Shown here piece after piece: positions 1 through 11,385 of a DNA stretch of 64,000 nt. Each line of letters begins with the position of its first letter. The first letter of the stretch is position 1. A program made the position numbers and the translations under genes. The DNA comes from Phorcus lineatus. Taxonomy: Eukaryota > Mollusca > Gastropoda > Trochida > Trochidae. The notes beneath the pieces are model-generated. The model did not search any database and had not been told where the DNA came from. It worked only from the letters and a program-made list of their open reading frames with translations. Location: NCBI GenBank assembly GCA_921293015.1, contig OV121088.1, forward strand, positions 27,379,645 through 27,443,644. The letters run 5' to 3'.

Positions 1-3000
1 GAATGAGAATACGGGGGGATAAATAAAGACAGTCACGTGTTCCGAAGGGGAGATCGGGTATACATTTGAGACGGGATGGTTAATTGCCAGCGCCTAAGGT
101 TCGAGGTGTCCATTTCGGGGTCACCCAAAAGGGTAGGACGGGTATCCGCCGGTTGGTCTATGTGAAGAGAGCAGGGGGGGAGAGTGAGGGGGAGCAAACT
201 TACGCCCGCCTTGTTGAAGGATGATTACGTTCCCTGATCTCTCCTTAAACTTCACTAAAAGAAGGGGAAATCGCAGGGTGAGGTTATCCTCGGTGAGGTT
301 ATCTTATGGTAGGCTGTCTGAAACCAGTTGCGGTTATCATAGGTTTTGAATCACGCATCTACCTCTTTTTAGATGACCATCTCCCTTTGGGATAAGGTTC
401 TCCTTATAGTGGTTAAGTTCTCTTTGAGGGATAGAGGACACACGACAGCTTTTTTGACTATCGCTAGCTGCCTTCTTTCGGGACAGGGTCCATCGTGGGG
501 GAATTTGTGTCAGGGTGGAAGCGACACACCGACTCCTTTTTAAGATGACAGTCGTCGTTTATCGTTAAAAGTTTCCTCATAGAAGGGAAGACAATGGTAT
601 AAGATTCTTCTTATGGAATTGTAGTCTTGAGGGGCAGGGAACACACTCATATATCTTTGACGATGATAGCTCGCCGCTATGCACATCACAAAGGGTTAAT
701 CTTAAGGGTAGGGGAACACAAGCCTTCTCCGTGCTTGCCTAACAATCGGCTCGTTAAACTCTCCTGAAGACGAAGATCAACTTCTATCGGAGTCAGATCT
801 GTCCGACTCGAGGATAAACGGTGAAGAAGGTCTATCTCTCGATGATCTCCCCTCCCCAGCCCCCTCTACTTGATACCAGGCCTGTCCCCTTCCCGTCGCA
901 CCAGGAGCGTTCCGGCAAATTATTATTATGTTGGTCTATCCCACTTCACCCTACCTTGGGCCAGATCTAACGTAAAAGGGTCTGATAGCGAAGCCTGTTT
1001 AGAGCAATTGAAAACATATTATAATGTTTATCTGATGTTGAGGCGGATCAGTTACAGGTAAATCGCTGTATGGTGTGCGCTTCCTCATTTGTCAAGCTAT
1101 TTTAATTACAGGTAGACTTTCCATTGAAAGGGATCTTGTCGTGGCGATGAGAACAAGTGTTTTTTGTAACAGCAATGTCTGGAGCTTATCACCTATTCTT
1201 CGACTCCGATGAGAATTGGAGTATCTTGTTTTACGTGATACGTGTAGACTCGGAGTAGCCTCAAAAGAAAATAGATAGTAGAATGAAACAAAATATTCAC
1301 ACCAAATGGTCGATCTCGGCAGTGACGGTCATTCCCACACATCGGAGACGAGAAATAGCGAGATTACCGCGGGAGACGAGATAATAGCATATGTTGTGAA
1401 ACCGGAAGTCAGGGAACCCCCAACCGCGCATGTCAGAGATATGAAGTACACGGGACCAAATCATTGCCGGCTTTGGGCAATTTAGGGTGAAATTATTCCC
1501 AATTTGAGACAAATCGTTTCTATAAGTGTCTCTACAGGGGATATGAGCTGTCAGCCTTTGTCAGGGGGATAGTTAATTAATCCTGAAGAGGGGGTAATCT
1601 CGATATTTGGAGGCACATGGTGGTGATTTTGTCTGGAGCGAGCGTTGACAAGAGTGGGTATATGTCGGTATTATTTGAACACGTTGTAAAGACCCCACTC
1701 CAAACCTCTCCTCGCCGATCAGAGGGAATTACGCTTTTGCTCTCACCATTCGATAATTACTGATCGAAGAACTTAAGTAGGGCTTTCTTGCAGTATTTTC
1801 GCTTAACATGTCCCCTCTCCGTTAATGAAACTCAGATTATTAAATGGTTCTAAACACTACGAACCACTTACAAGATCATTCCCTTGCTTTGAATCGTAAA
1901 AGGATGATTAACATCAGTTTGATCAATGATTATTCAGAATGCATTTGCTTCTCGTGCAAGACATTACCGTCGTTTGAGATTGTTGAAATATTTAAAATTG
2001 GTTAATTCGAACATTGACGATGCAAAATCCATTTCACCCTTTTCGCTACTTAAGTTGCCAATATCCTTCCATTACTTTAAATCGTTAAAAGAAATGATTA
2101 ATCCAACATCTGTGGAGACTTAATCCATCTGAATCATCAGTAACCAGGATTAAAATAAACCAATACATTGAATAATTTCCCTAAAATGTTCTTCAACTTA
2201 ATGTAGTTTGATTTTTTAAAAATATTAATATTGAACGATAATTTGTATTTGCAGAAGAAAGATAAATTGCGAACAGAAGGGAATCTAATCAGAAAATATT
2301 GATTTCGATTATATACCAATTGTTTCAACCGTTCATCTAATCATTGTGTTTTGTTTTATTCCATTAAACCCATTTCATCACTGTCGTTATTTCCGACAAG
2401 GCTTTTACCAATATTGATGATAGCGTGATGCACGAATTTCACGAGCAACTTGTTGTAATGCCGAATTCCAATAGCAGCAAATAAAATGCATGATTTCCAC
2501 GTGCAGTTCGTGATTGTTATGACAGATGTCACGGAAGAAGTTGTCAGTTTCACTGTATGCCGATGGTAAATGCACCTTGATTGAAGCCATCAATAGCAGC
2601 GAAATGAACAAGTCAATTAACTAATTTGCGTGTACTTACTAGATTAGAAGAATTTCTGACATGACAACGAGGAAGGCCGCTGAGTTATTACAAATGTAGA
2701 TACATCGATATTGCACCAAGTGCTGGATATCACTGTGATGGAATTGGTTTGTCGAATGTTACTGTACGTTCTGTCGGAAACACTTTCGGTTTGGTTTAGA
2801 TCGAATGACAAGTTTAGATACCAATGAGAAATGTGATGCTATTTACAACTCTAGCACAATCCAATTATTCCACGTGCTTGTCTATTACAGGATATTTGCA
2901 GGTATCACATATCGTATCAATAATTGGCCAATGTTTTCTATGTTGAATACGATCTAAGACATAATTTCATACTAAGGTCACCTTAACGTAGTTTCTAAGA

Positions 3001-3315
3001 TAGCAGTTTAAGAAAGCCTTATGATGCTGCATGGTGGAACAAAAATCATAAGAAACAGATATTAACTTGTGGTTTTCAGTATCAAGGAATACGAATTTAT
3101 GTAACTATATTAAAGTTTAGTCCTTAACGGCCAGACTAATTACAAATAACATTATCTCAATGGCAATTATTTGACCTTAGAAAGAAAATATCAGTTATTG
3201 GTCAAAGAAAATTTTCCTTGAAAGATAAATCACCATTTTGATCTAAGCATATGTGGCAAATTTCTGACGTCCCTGAGGAACCCAAATTCATTTGGGGACA
3301 CAGTATGTGCGTCAT
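1..3315. other. Non-coding; no gene recognised
   Basis: The first 1.6 kb is G-rich and comparatively CpG-rich, with GTGAGGTTATC twice near 279-300; after that it is AT-rich. ORFs are at most 71 codons, and none has a domain or transmembrane pattern that I recognise. The gene neighbour to the left, if any, lies outside. Confidence 0.6.
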
Positions 3316-3625
3316 TTAAAGGGTCAGTAGTACTTCTGTTTAATAATTTTCATTTTTTTGCAAAATTCCATCTTTCCAAAATCTTCAGAGGGTCAAACCT
3401 CTCATAACTCAACCTAATTATCCGTGGTCCTTGAATAAAGTATTAAGAATCGAGCGAAAACTGGTGGCTTCATGTAATGTAAGGAAATGGATTCGCGTAT
3501 ATGTAATGTTTGTTTTGGAACTGCTTCTTTTGATTAAAATTCTTGCCTTGAAATTGCTAACATTATTTTCGTTTTCGTGTGATTCCTTTGTTTTACTAAA
3601 CAAAAACCTGCCACTGTCCCTTTAA
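3316..3625 (+). mobile_element. TTAA-flanked MITE family, copy 1 (best complete copy)
   Basis: This 310-bp element starts TTAA-AGGGTCAGTAG and ends CTGCCACTGTCCCT-TTAA, so its ends are imperfect inverted repeats (AGGGTCAGTAG against AGGGACAGTGG). TTAA at both ends is the signature of piggyBac-type target duplication, or may belong to the terminal repeat itself. The interior shares blocks with copies at 15161, 24.3 kb and 63512. Short ORFs inside it are chance ORFs. Confidence 0.65.
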
Positions 3626-4656
3626 ATTCTATATACAGTAGATCCACCTTAGAACTCCGTAAGATATCGTCGTAAACCATCAAATTGTAAGATAAAACAT
3701 ACTAATGGAATACAGATGATATCAACGGCTTTCTGTCCTTGGCCCAAGAAGAAACCGTTGATCCTGCAAATAGACTGTTGAGCTCTCTCTGTAATCAGGC
3801 AGCGTTATACGATGTGGAGACAGGATTGAAGGCTGGCGCCAAGCTGTCATATTTCCCGCCATTTCCCTTGCAGACAGATGTTGAGCTTGGACTCGATCGA
3901 TTGCAATATTCGTAGGAAAAGAAGCCCGGATGATCGCATGTCGTCTGCTCCATCATTGGCCTTCATTCATCAGAATAACAGTTTGTAGGGAGCACCGTGG
4001 TTGAGAACTCCCTGCCTTTAATGACGGACTGGCTTGCTGGCAGCTTGAACTTCGATCTAGCCTTCTGTAAATGTCGGCTGCTCTTGTAGCACGCGATGCT
4101 CCAGTTCTGCATCAGGTTCACCGCTGCGATCATCCAGAAAATAATTGTTTGTTGAAGCCATAATCTCGCCATTACTCGCCTATTAGTCGTGGTCAGACGA
4201 GAGTTTCAATATGCCCAAACGTAATGGCGTCCTCGTGTTGTAGTAACAATACTAATTCCGCTTTGTTTCAAACGTCCGCGCCAGCTAATGATTCCGCTGG
4301 TATGATTTGTCATCGAGGCACCGCTAGGACCTCCAGTAACCATGATGAAATTACTTTACATTTTAACCCGACCTCTCTCCATATAAAGATTAATTGAAGT
4401 CTATTTGCTAGAGTATCCATTGTCCCGAGTTAATCATACATTCGTAATGGCCTGTTATACTAGTGAAAACACGCGGTGATAGAGTCATAGAGCTTCGGGC
4501 CCATATTGTTACAGAGCCATAAATCCTTCACAGGGCCGTTTACAGAAACGAAGAACCTAACTCACATACTAACAGGGCCATGCAGGACTTAAGATAACAA
4601 AAAATAGCCTAATATAACAAAAAAACAGTAATCAGTGATACAGTACCACATATGGT

Positions 4657-4770
4657 CCAGGGCCTAGATTTTCGAAGCTCTTTTAGTGATAAGATAGTCG
4701 TAAGTACCATACACTAACATTGGCTTAAGACAATCTTAGCACTAAGAGAGCTTCGAAAATATGGGTCCAG
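4657..4770. mobile_element. Hairpin MITE, nearly full-length palindrome
   Basis: The left arm (GGGCCTAGATTTTCGAAGCTC, TTTTAGTGATAAGATAGTCG) is the near-perfect reverse complement of the right arm (GACAATCTTAGCACTAAGAG, AGCTTCGAAAATATGGGTCC). About 45 of 50 positions per arm can pair around a loop near 4710-4725. It has no coding capacity. This is the fold-back MITE structure. Confidence 0.75.
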
Positions 4771-4798
4771 GATTATTATATGGCCATACACATTTACT

Positions 4799-5065
4799 CA
4801 CATAACAGAAGCATATATAGCCACATAAAGCGAACTAAAAGCCATAGAAGCCATAGTCACAGGAACTTAAAGCCGTACATTGTTGTATGTGATATATAAC
4901 TATGATGTTGAATTGTCTCACATAACAGGGACATTTATGGCCACATAAAGCAAACAAAAAACCACATATAGTTACGGTAGAACGTATAATCACATTATGT
5001 CATATAAGCAATATATTCACATTAAATCACATGGCAAAGAGGCGTGTATAGCCACATACACAGTG
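4799..5065 (+). repeat. Degenerate repeats with TCACATAACAG...AGCCACATAAAGC
   Basis: TCACATAACAGAAGCATATA at 4799 and TCACATAACAGGGACATTTA at 4918 are each followed by GCCACATAAAGC and AAC. A weaker third copy (TCACATGGCAAAGAGGCGTG, then TAGCCACATA) begins near 5028. The period is about 111-119 bp. Confidence 0.6.
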
Positions 5066-6521
5066 CGATATAGCCACATTAGGCCACCGAAACATATGTC
5101 AACTGAACCTTGGTTTTACGGAGCCATAGCGGCGACTAAAAGTTATTCCGAGACAACTTCAATTTAATCTGTTTACCAACCTAATCTTCGTCCTTAATCG
5201 AGTGATAAGCATGGATTCTCATTACGCCAGTCATCGTTAGATATTAATTCTCCACCTAAGTACATAATTTCTAATGCACAGCAACATAGATTTATGAGAG
5301 CTTCTAGCTTGAAATAGCAGTTATTCAACCGATCATTGATTAATGCAGATGGACGTGCTGCATAAGTTTTTTTTATTACCCATATGGTTAATCATAAGTT
5401 GTGACATAATTTTAATATTCGCACATGTGCATATATCACTTTGCCTTGCAACGATTGTTTCACAGCGAGTTGCCGTATTTTGTCGTCTGTGGCGTCATTG
5501 TAGCAGGCCATTCTCTGCGTATGTCAATGCGTTTTTAAAGGAATGGAATTGGTATAACAGAAATCATCATACTCGGTACTGTGTCACTTGACTTTTACGA
5601 AAGTCCTGCGAATTTGTGTATAACCCTCTCTCTGGTTAGATATTCTACAGCATAATTCCTTATTGACGATATTTGGTTGTTGTTGACGATATTTGTTCGT
5701 TGATACGATGACGTCTTCGAGTCAGAAGACCATAGCGTCTGATGACTGCTCTCGTCTGTGAATTACCATTCCTGGGTTCGGACATTGTATTTAATGGAGC
5801 TCTTGTCATAACTACTTACCGGCCAGGATATCTGCAAATAGCGTGTCTTGGCTGGAAAATTAAGGGATTTGGGTTCTTCAAAGTCTAGCGAGTGTCTTCG
5901 GTATCAATTCGGTCATTCTGGCGCCGGACCCGATGGAAGCGCTCTGACATTGATTCCAAGACCATTCACAGAACGTGACATGGCATGAGCGAGACCTTTT
6001 AGAGTTATTGGATTAATCAATGTAACATTGTTAAACATATGTAAGACAAATTAATCATATTGGGTGCGATTATTATATTTATTCGACTTATTGATGTTCT
6101 TGGTAAAGTTAACTCTCAAACTGCTATTTTTAGACAAAGTTAAACCAAAATATTGAGTTAATAGTTTCGAACTTTCAAACGAGTTTTTAGTCAATAAAAT
6201 CAAAATTTCGAAAAAGGAAAAAATTCATCGATTTCAAAATTAACTTTTAACGTCACTAAATTATTTTTATCGACAATCTACAAATGGATCAGCTTTAATT
6301 ATACTTTCCTGGGCTAAGACGAAGAATATCTAACTCAAAGAAAACATCAATACTAGGCTGTTTTCACTTTGGGTCGGCGGCATGCATAAATATCAGACCC
6401 TCCCTATAACAATCCAGACATTTGCTTTAGCATAAGTTTCAAGGTTAAGACAAAATATAACTCAGTGGAATATCAACTTGATAAGGGCGGCCTTAGCTCC
6501 AATCACACTTTGCAAGTACAG

Positions 6522-6647
6522 TCCAGGGCCTCCTTTCACAAAGCATCTTCAACTAAGGTTAACCTTATCTCCCGTTTTATAACATTTCACTTAGGCTACC
6601 TAAGTTACCTACTATCGCCTTATAGCTTTATGAAAGTAAGCCCTGGA
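6522..6647. mobile_element. Hairpin MITE with TCCAGGGC termini
   Basis: The left end TCCAGGGCCTCCTTTCACAA and the right end TTATGAAAGTAAGCCCTGGA are inverted repeats over about 23 bp (AAAGC continues on both sides). The 126-bp body includes AACTAAGGTTAACCTTATC and CTACCTAAGTTACC, themselves partly palindromic. This resembles the GGGCC...TTTCACAAAGC fold-back family I recall from mollusc genomes. It is non-coding. Confidence 0.7.
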
Positions 6648-7302
6648 TGATTGCCTTTAATCCTTAGTGAAAATGGTTTTACGATTAGCATCCGAGGGTT
6701 AATGGCTGTATGGATCCGTAGGTATTGACCGATGTGAGACCCATGCACGTGGGTCTCTGTAGACACGCAAAGCTAGGAAGGGGAGGGTCGGCTTTGGAGG
6801 ATCGTGCAAATGTGAAGAATGGACATGGTTTGTCTTCGCTCACACAAGCTTTGGATTACTTGATAACAACTCAACTTCGGATCTTAGTATTTAGTCGGTT
6901 AATTGATTCAGCACAGCTGAATGGTTGACTAGAACCTAAAGGTTAGGGACATTTTGATGAAATTGAATTGAATTGCTGAAAAAGGAATGATCACCTTTTT
7001 ATTGACGTCTTTGTGATGTTCTTCCATTGTAAACTTTGTATTAAAGACTTTGTCGATGATATCATAGCGTCTCCTGTTACTGGTATGGATCCGGAACCAA
7101 GCATACACTTTCATTGCCTACATCTTACTACTACTTGCCTACATATTTTAATTCTTAATTCATTGATGCGCCTTGTGGAGGCATTGGTTGTATACCCTGA
7201 AAGGATGTGATTTTGTAAATAGATTTGTAGCGAAGCGTGACGTACGTGACGAAGGGAGAAACAAAGCGCCTTTGAGCAAGCGTTTCATGTTTTTGGTGTC
7301 AA

Positions 7303-7355
7303 ATATGATGATATGATGACGATAATGATGATGGTGATGATGAATATCATGATGA
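7303..7355 (+). repeat. ATG/GAT trinucleotide microsatellite (imperfect)
   Basis: A run of ATGATG units with interruptions (GATGACGATAATGATGATGG and relatives). The Met-rich ORF starting at 7313 is an artefact of this repeat. Confidence 0.9.
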
Positions 7356-8767
7356 TGGTAAAGATTTCCTATTCCTATTCACAATACCAAACTTTCTTTT
7401 GTATCAAAAATCCTTTACTCAAAGAAAATATGTTGCAAGACATGGATTATTGTTTTATGTCTTTTTTTAAAGAAGATGACACTATCGGCAAGTTACTGTA
7501 ACGTCTCAATTTTCTTCCTTTACGTATCTCTTCAACAAGGTGAAGTCATGCATGATAAACCTTTCAGGATGAGAGTCGAAACTATCCCATTACGTCAGAA
7601 TACGTTTTAAGAAGAGAAAGATATTCATGGGCTGAGACAAGGTATCAGGAGAGACACCTAAGCCTTTAACTATTCTTCTGATGTTACACACGATACGCTT
7701 GTAAGGTGGTTATCGCTTGACGATTAAAATTCTTCACAACCGTGCGGATTTTCAACAAAAGTTATTTTCACATGTGCACTTTATTTTTGGACAAAAATAT
7801 GATAACCGCTACTTAAACCCATCGGTCATGTAACAATATTTTCATGGCGTAAAACCATCCTGATAATGTTAATAAAAAGAGAGACGGTTCCTTCGGAAGA
7901 CATTGTATGTGAAACATGAGCGTCTTTAATTATGTTGTTAAAATAGTATAAAAAGTTTCCGGCAATAAAGTGCGTGTTTTTTTCCAGGTATCAAAACGCG
8001 GAGTAATATAAGCTTTGTTGCAGAAAGCGACATGAGAAGATTTTCATGACAATGATAATGGGCCTCTATTTGGGCCCATTACCGTTGATAAAAGGGGTCA
8101 ATAAAAAGAGAATAAAACTTGTAGTTGTGCAAGACGGGTCGTGTCACGTTAATGGAACCAATGATGTCCAATGTTTTCATTTCTGTCTTCCAAATCAGGA
8201 AAATTGGATTAAAAATTGCTTTTTGCTGTTGATATTGTTTCAAGCATGAAATTACATTACGTGTTGATTGTCGAATGACACATGTAATGTAACAATGTAT
8301 CGCGATTGGTTTAAGGGTCAGCGACTCGGGTAAAGAGTATTGAAAGGATAAATCGTTACCTGACTATGAATGAAATGATTTTGGTAAATTGTGTTAATTA
8401 TTGGATCATTAAATCATTATAAGTGGATTTGAGTGGAGAAATGTTTTGAGTTGAGTTAATACGTTATAATCTACGGGTATAATTTAAATACTTAAGGATG
8501 TGTGAATTGTTGTAATTGTAAATGAGTAGATTTTGATCGAGAAGTAATTCTGACATTAAAACGTTACTTATTGATAACGAAAAAGGTCAGGGTGAATAAT
8601 TTGTGATCATGATCGTGATCAAACAAACATTAGCAAACGAGGCACTTGCAGGAATCATTGCCTGAATTCAGTTCAGAATATTGAGTAAACGGTATATTTG
8701 AGTCTTGTAGATTCGTTTTCCTATCTCAAAACGACTTGCGACAAGTTTTCTCCCCACTCAGAACTCA

Positions 8768-8998
8768 ACAATGGTGTAATGGTTAGGACGGTCGCTGCAA
8801 ATGCCTTGTTTCAAATCCCAATTGAGACACCAAAATATGCGACCTGAGTCTCTCATTGCGTTTTTTCCCTCTGCAAGACGCTTCATCCACATTCCACTCA
8901 ATCCACCCAGCTGTATAAATGGGTACCTAAAAATGGGATGTAGGGCCGTTTGGCCGAATCGCTTTGTAGCTGTCGAAAGTACATTTGTTTAAGAGTAA
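8768..8998 (+). mobile_element. tRNA-derived SINE
   Basis: The head (about 8770-8835) looks like a decayed tRNA: box A-like GTGTAATGGTTAGGACGG and box B-like TTTCAAATCCCAATTG at tRNA-like spacing. A body follows with TGCAAGACGCTTCATCCACA, then CCACCCAGCTGTATAAATGG and GTACC, which I recall as a deeply conserved SINE central domain (possibly Nin-DC type; tentative). The tail end near 8998 is uncertain. The 63-aa ORF across it is a shadow. Confidence 0.65.
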
Positions 8999-9375
8999 TG
9001 ATGTAGGTATCGCTTTGATGTGGTATTAGTGTATATCAAAGTTATAGTAACACAATATCCGCATTATTCATTTCTCCACTAATAAGTTTATTATTAAAAG
9101 ATGAACGTCACAATATGTAAAGTCGGACAGCGAGGTCGCGAATATACTTAACCGTTTACCAACGATAGGCAAACACGTAAGCCAAAGTGATATTGCAAGA
9201 ATATTAAAGGTCTTAAAGATAACATACAATTTCAACAAAAGGATGTGACCCTTGATAAACACAAAGATAAGACAGATTTAATTAAAATTGAAATTACGTG
9301 TCTCATGGTATGTTTAGACGGGAAGGGAAACATATTTATCTTGCTTGGAGTGCGGGGTGTTTAGAGTAGTCGCCG

Positions 9376-9383
9376 TGACGTCA
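9376..9383. promoter_or_regulatory. CRE palindrome TGACGTCA
   Basis: Full CREB/ATF consensus inside GCCGTGACGTCATCATC, about 430 bp before the CpG-richer block. Confidence 0.25.
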
Positions 9384-9580
9384 TCATCGATTGCAGCGAA
9401 CAGAACTGGTTCAAATCAACGGGGCTTTGATTGTTGTTAAATCTCGGGGTTAATTTATCAACAGTGCAACCAAGAGCAAAATAGGGGAGATAAAATGATT
9501 GTGTAAGATAAAAGCCCCTGTGATAAACTTAGAGTAGGTTTTAAGCTAATGTTAGGTGTCTTCAATAAAAAATTCGAAAA

Positions 9581-9729
9581 CTAAACTCTTTTAATTTTCA
9601 CAAATATAAAAATGTTAATCTGAGATCCTTTCATTTTCAAATTAACAATGTAACAAACTAGATTCTTTTAAATTTCACAAATATATAAAGGTTAATCTTA
9701 GATCCTTTCATTTTCAAATTAACAATGTA
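9581..9729 (+). repeat. Tandem duplication, two copies of about 77 bp
   Basis: Copies start at 9581 (CTAAACTCTTTTAATTTTC) and 9658 (CTAGATTCTTTTAAATTTC). Both continue ACAAATATA, GGTTAATCT or TGTTAATCT, GATCCTTTCATTTTCAAATT and AACAATGTA. Confidence 0.9.
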
Positions 9730-9799
9730 GATTTGATCTTAAGGTTTTGATTTGCTTTGCCTTTATTCAGTTAAAGGTTGTGGGTGACAGAGGCCCGAT

Positions 9800-11385
9800 T
9801 TGTGAATCGAAAGAGAACAGACTATCCTCGGCGTAGCAGAGATTGTCCAAAAAAGAGTCCGTTTATTTATGATCCGTGAAAGAGTTAAACAGTGGCGATA
9901 TAATGTAGTTCTCGGCCCCTTGTGATAAAGCGATGTAGTATAACTAACTCTCGAGCTACTGTTTCTAGAAGGGGATGATGCCGGGTCGCCGGCTACTATG
10001 ATCTACATCAGTTTAAGTGCACAATCTCTCGTCAATCGATCGGCAACTCGCAATCGGCACATGTCAGAGCCGACCCTTTGTGCCCTCAAGGTTCGCCGCT
10101 AAAACCGTGTACGTTTCCCTTGTTCAAGTTAGGCGATAGCGCCGGGACGATGACTTAAAGTTTGATCAGAAAGTTGAGGGACGAATAGGGCCTTATGTTT
10201 GTTCTTCTTCGTTTGCCTCAACACAAGCATTCGCTGACTGTGAACTGGTCGTGTCAGTAGGCGCAGTTTACCTAGCGCCGGGCTGATGTAATTAATTAGA
10301 TATTTGTTCTAGCAAAGCGACTGTTTCTCTCCGAGGTAAAATCATGTAGAGCTAGCTTATGTTTGAGTGCTCGTAGCGCTTTGACAATACTGGCAGGGTC
10401 AGATACACAGTCTGAGTCCGGTTAAAGCGCCACTGAGGCATGTACGGGAGCAAGGCTCAAACAATATTGTTTTAAGTGAAAGCGGGTCGCAGCCCACCAC
10501 TTTGTTTAGTCGGTGGAAGGATGTGGGGAGTACTAGAACTTGGTTCTAACTGGCGCTAGAGGTTTACACTGGCCAGTCACGGCTTTCTTGCCTCCCAACC
10601 TCACCTACTGATCACTGCTTACCGCTAACCAGCGTTTACTGACATACCTGATAACCGCGAACTGGGAGCAGACGACAAGCAGATAGGCAGACGACAGTTG
10701 GAGATTCATTCAGTGATCAGCTACTTATAGAGCGGAACTTGGATTATACACCGGAAGGTACTTGGAATTAAACAAATAGTACTTATGAGCGTTTGAAGCT
10801 TTCAAATCACGTGGATGGATGGATATGAGGGTATGAATCTGAATCTGAAAAGTTTTGGATATCCATCTCCCTGAAAATGTGAGGATCACGTCGTGATTAG
10901 TGTCCAAACTGACATAAATGTGACTTTTGGCGTCAAATTGATGTACATGTAATTCTGACGTCCAAGCAATCATTGTCATCAGTTGAATCAAGAAGAGCAG
11001 ACGACACTGTTGAGGTGGCAGACGAGAAGAATAGAGCCTAATTACCTGTTACCTGTGCCTAATTTACCTGTGATACTCACCTGAAGTGTGAACACAACTT
11101 GACAGAACACACGTGTGTGGTCCATGCGGAACTTTGTAAGCTTGAAGTTAAGTTGGTAGCTGTGACAAACTTCCTAAACCAATTCATACAATTGTCGTCT
11201 GCCCAAGGCGAGCAGACGACAACTCTGTTCTGTTGTAGCGTGCACGTCTTTGTGTTCAGCTGTTCCCGGGTGTTCTTGAGTTGTACTTCTGGTGTTTTTG
11301 GATTATTCCCTGGATTTTACAGGATATATTCGGGGGATGCATTAGAACAGATCCCTTACTATCTCATATGTTAGCTGATCTTCTG
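9800..11385 (+). promoter_or_regulatory. CpG-richer block, candidate promoter and distal untranslated first exon
   Basis: Base composition shifts from AT-rich to near-balanced with frequent CG from about 9.8 kb (for example CCGGGTCGCCGG, GCGCCGGGACGATG) to about 11.3 kb. It ends at a consensus donor, TTCTG-GTGAGT with GT at 11386, after which sequence is AT-rich again. Coding exon 1 of FGFRL1 has an acceptor before the ATG, so some upstream untranslated exon must exist, and this is one candidate. No coding potential is recognised. The link to FGFRL1 (an 18.3-kb intron) is inference. Confidence 0.3.
11192..11222. repeat. 11-bp perfect inverted repeat TTGTCGTCTGC / GCAGACGACAA
   Basis: The arms at 11192-11202 and 11212-11222 are exact reverse complements with a 9-bp spacer. 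The arm contains the 9-mer that clusters in 10668-11220. Confidence 0.85.

Larger units (their letters stand above)
3626..9580. other. Intergenic or 5' non-coding, repeat-bearing
   Basis: Apart from the two hairpin MITEs, the SINE, the CRE and the repeats listed separately, nothing is recognised. ORFs are at most 82 codons without homology. A 9-mer GTCGTCTGC occurs at 3940. Confidence 0.55.

Noticed and set aside
7313-7501. Met-rich 62-codon ORF
   Set aside because: It is a translation of the ATG microsatellite.
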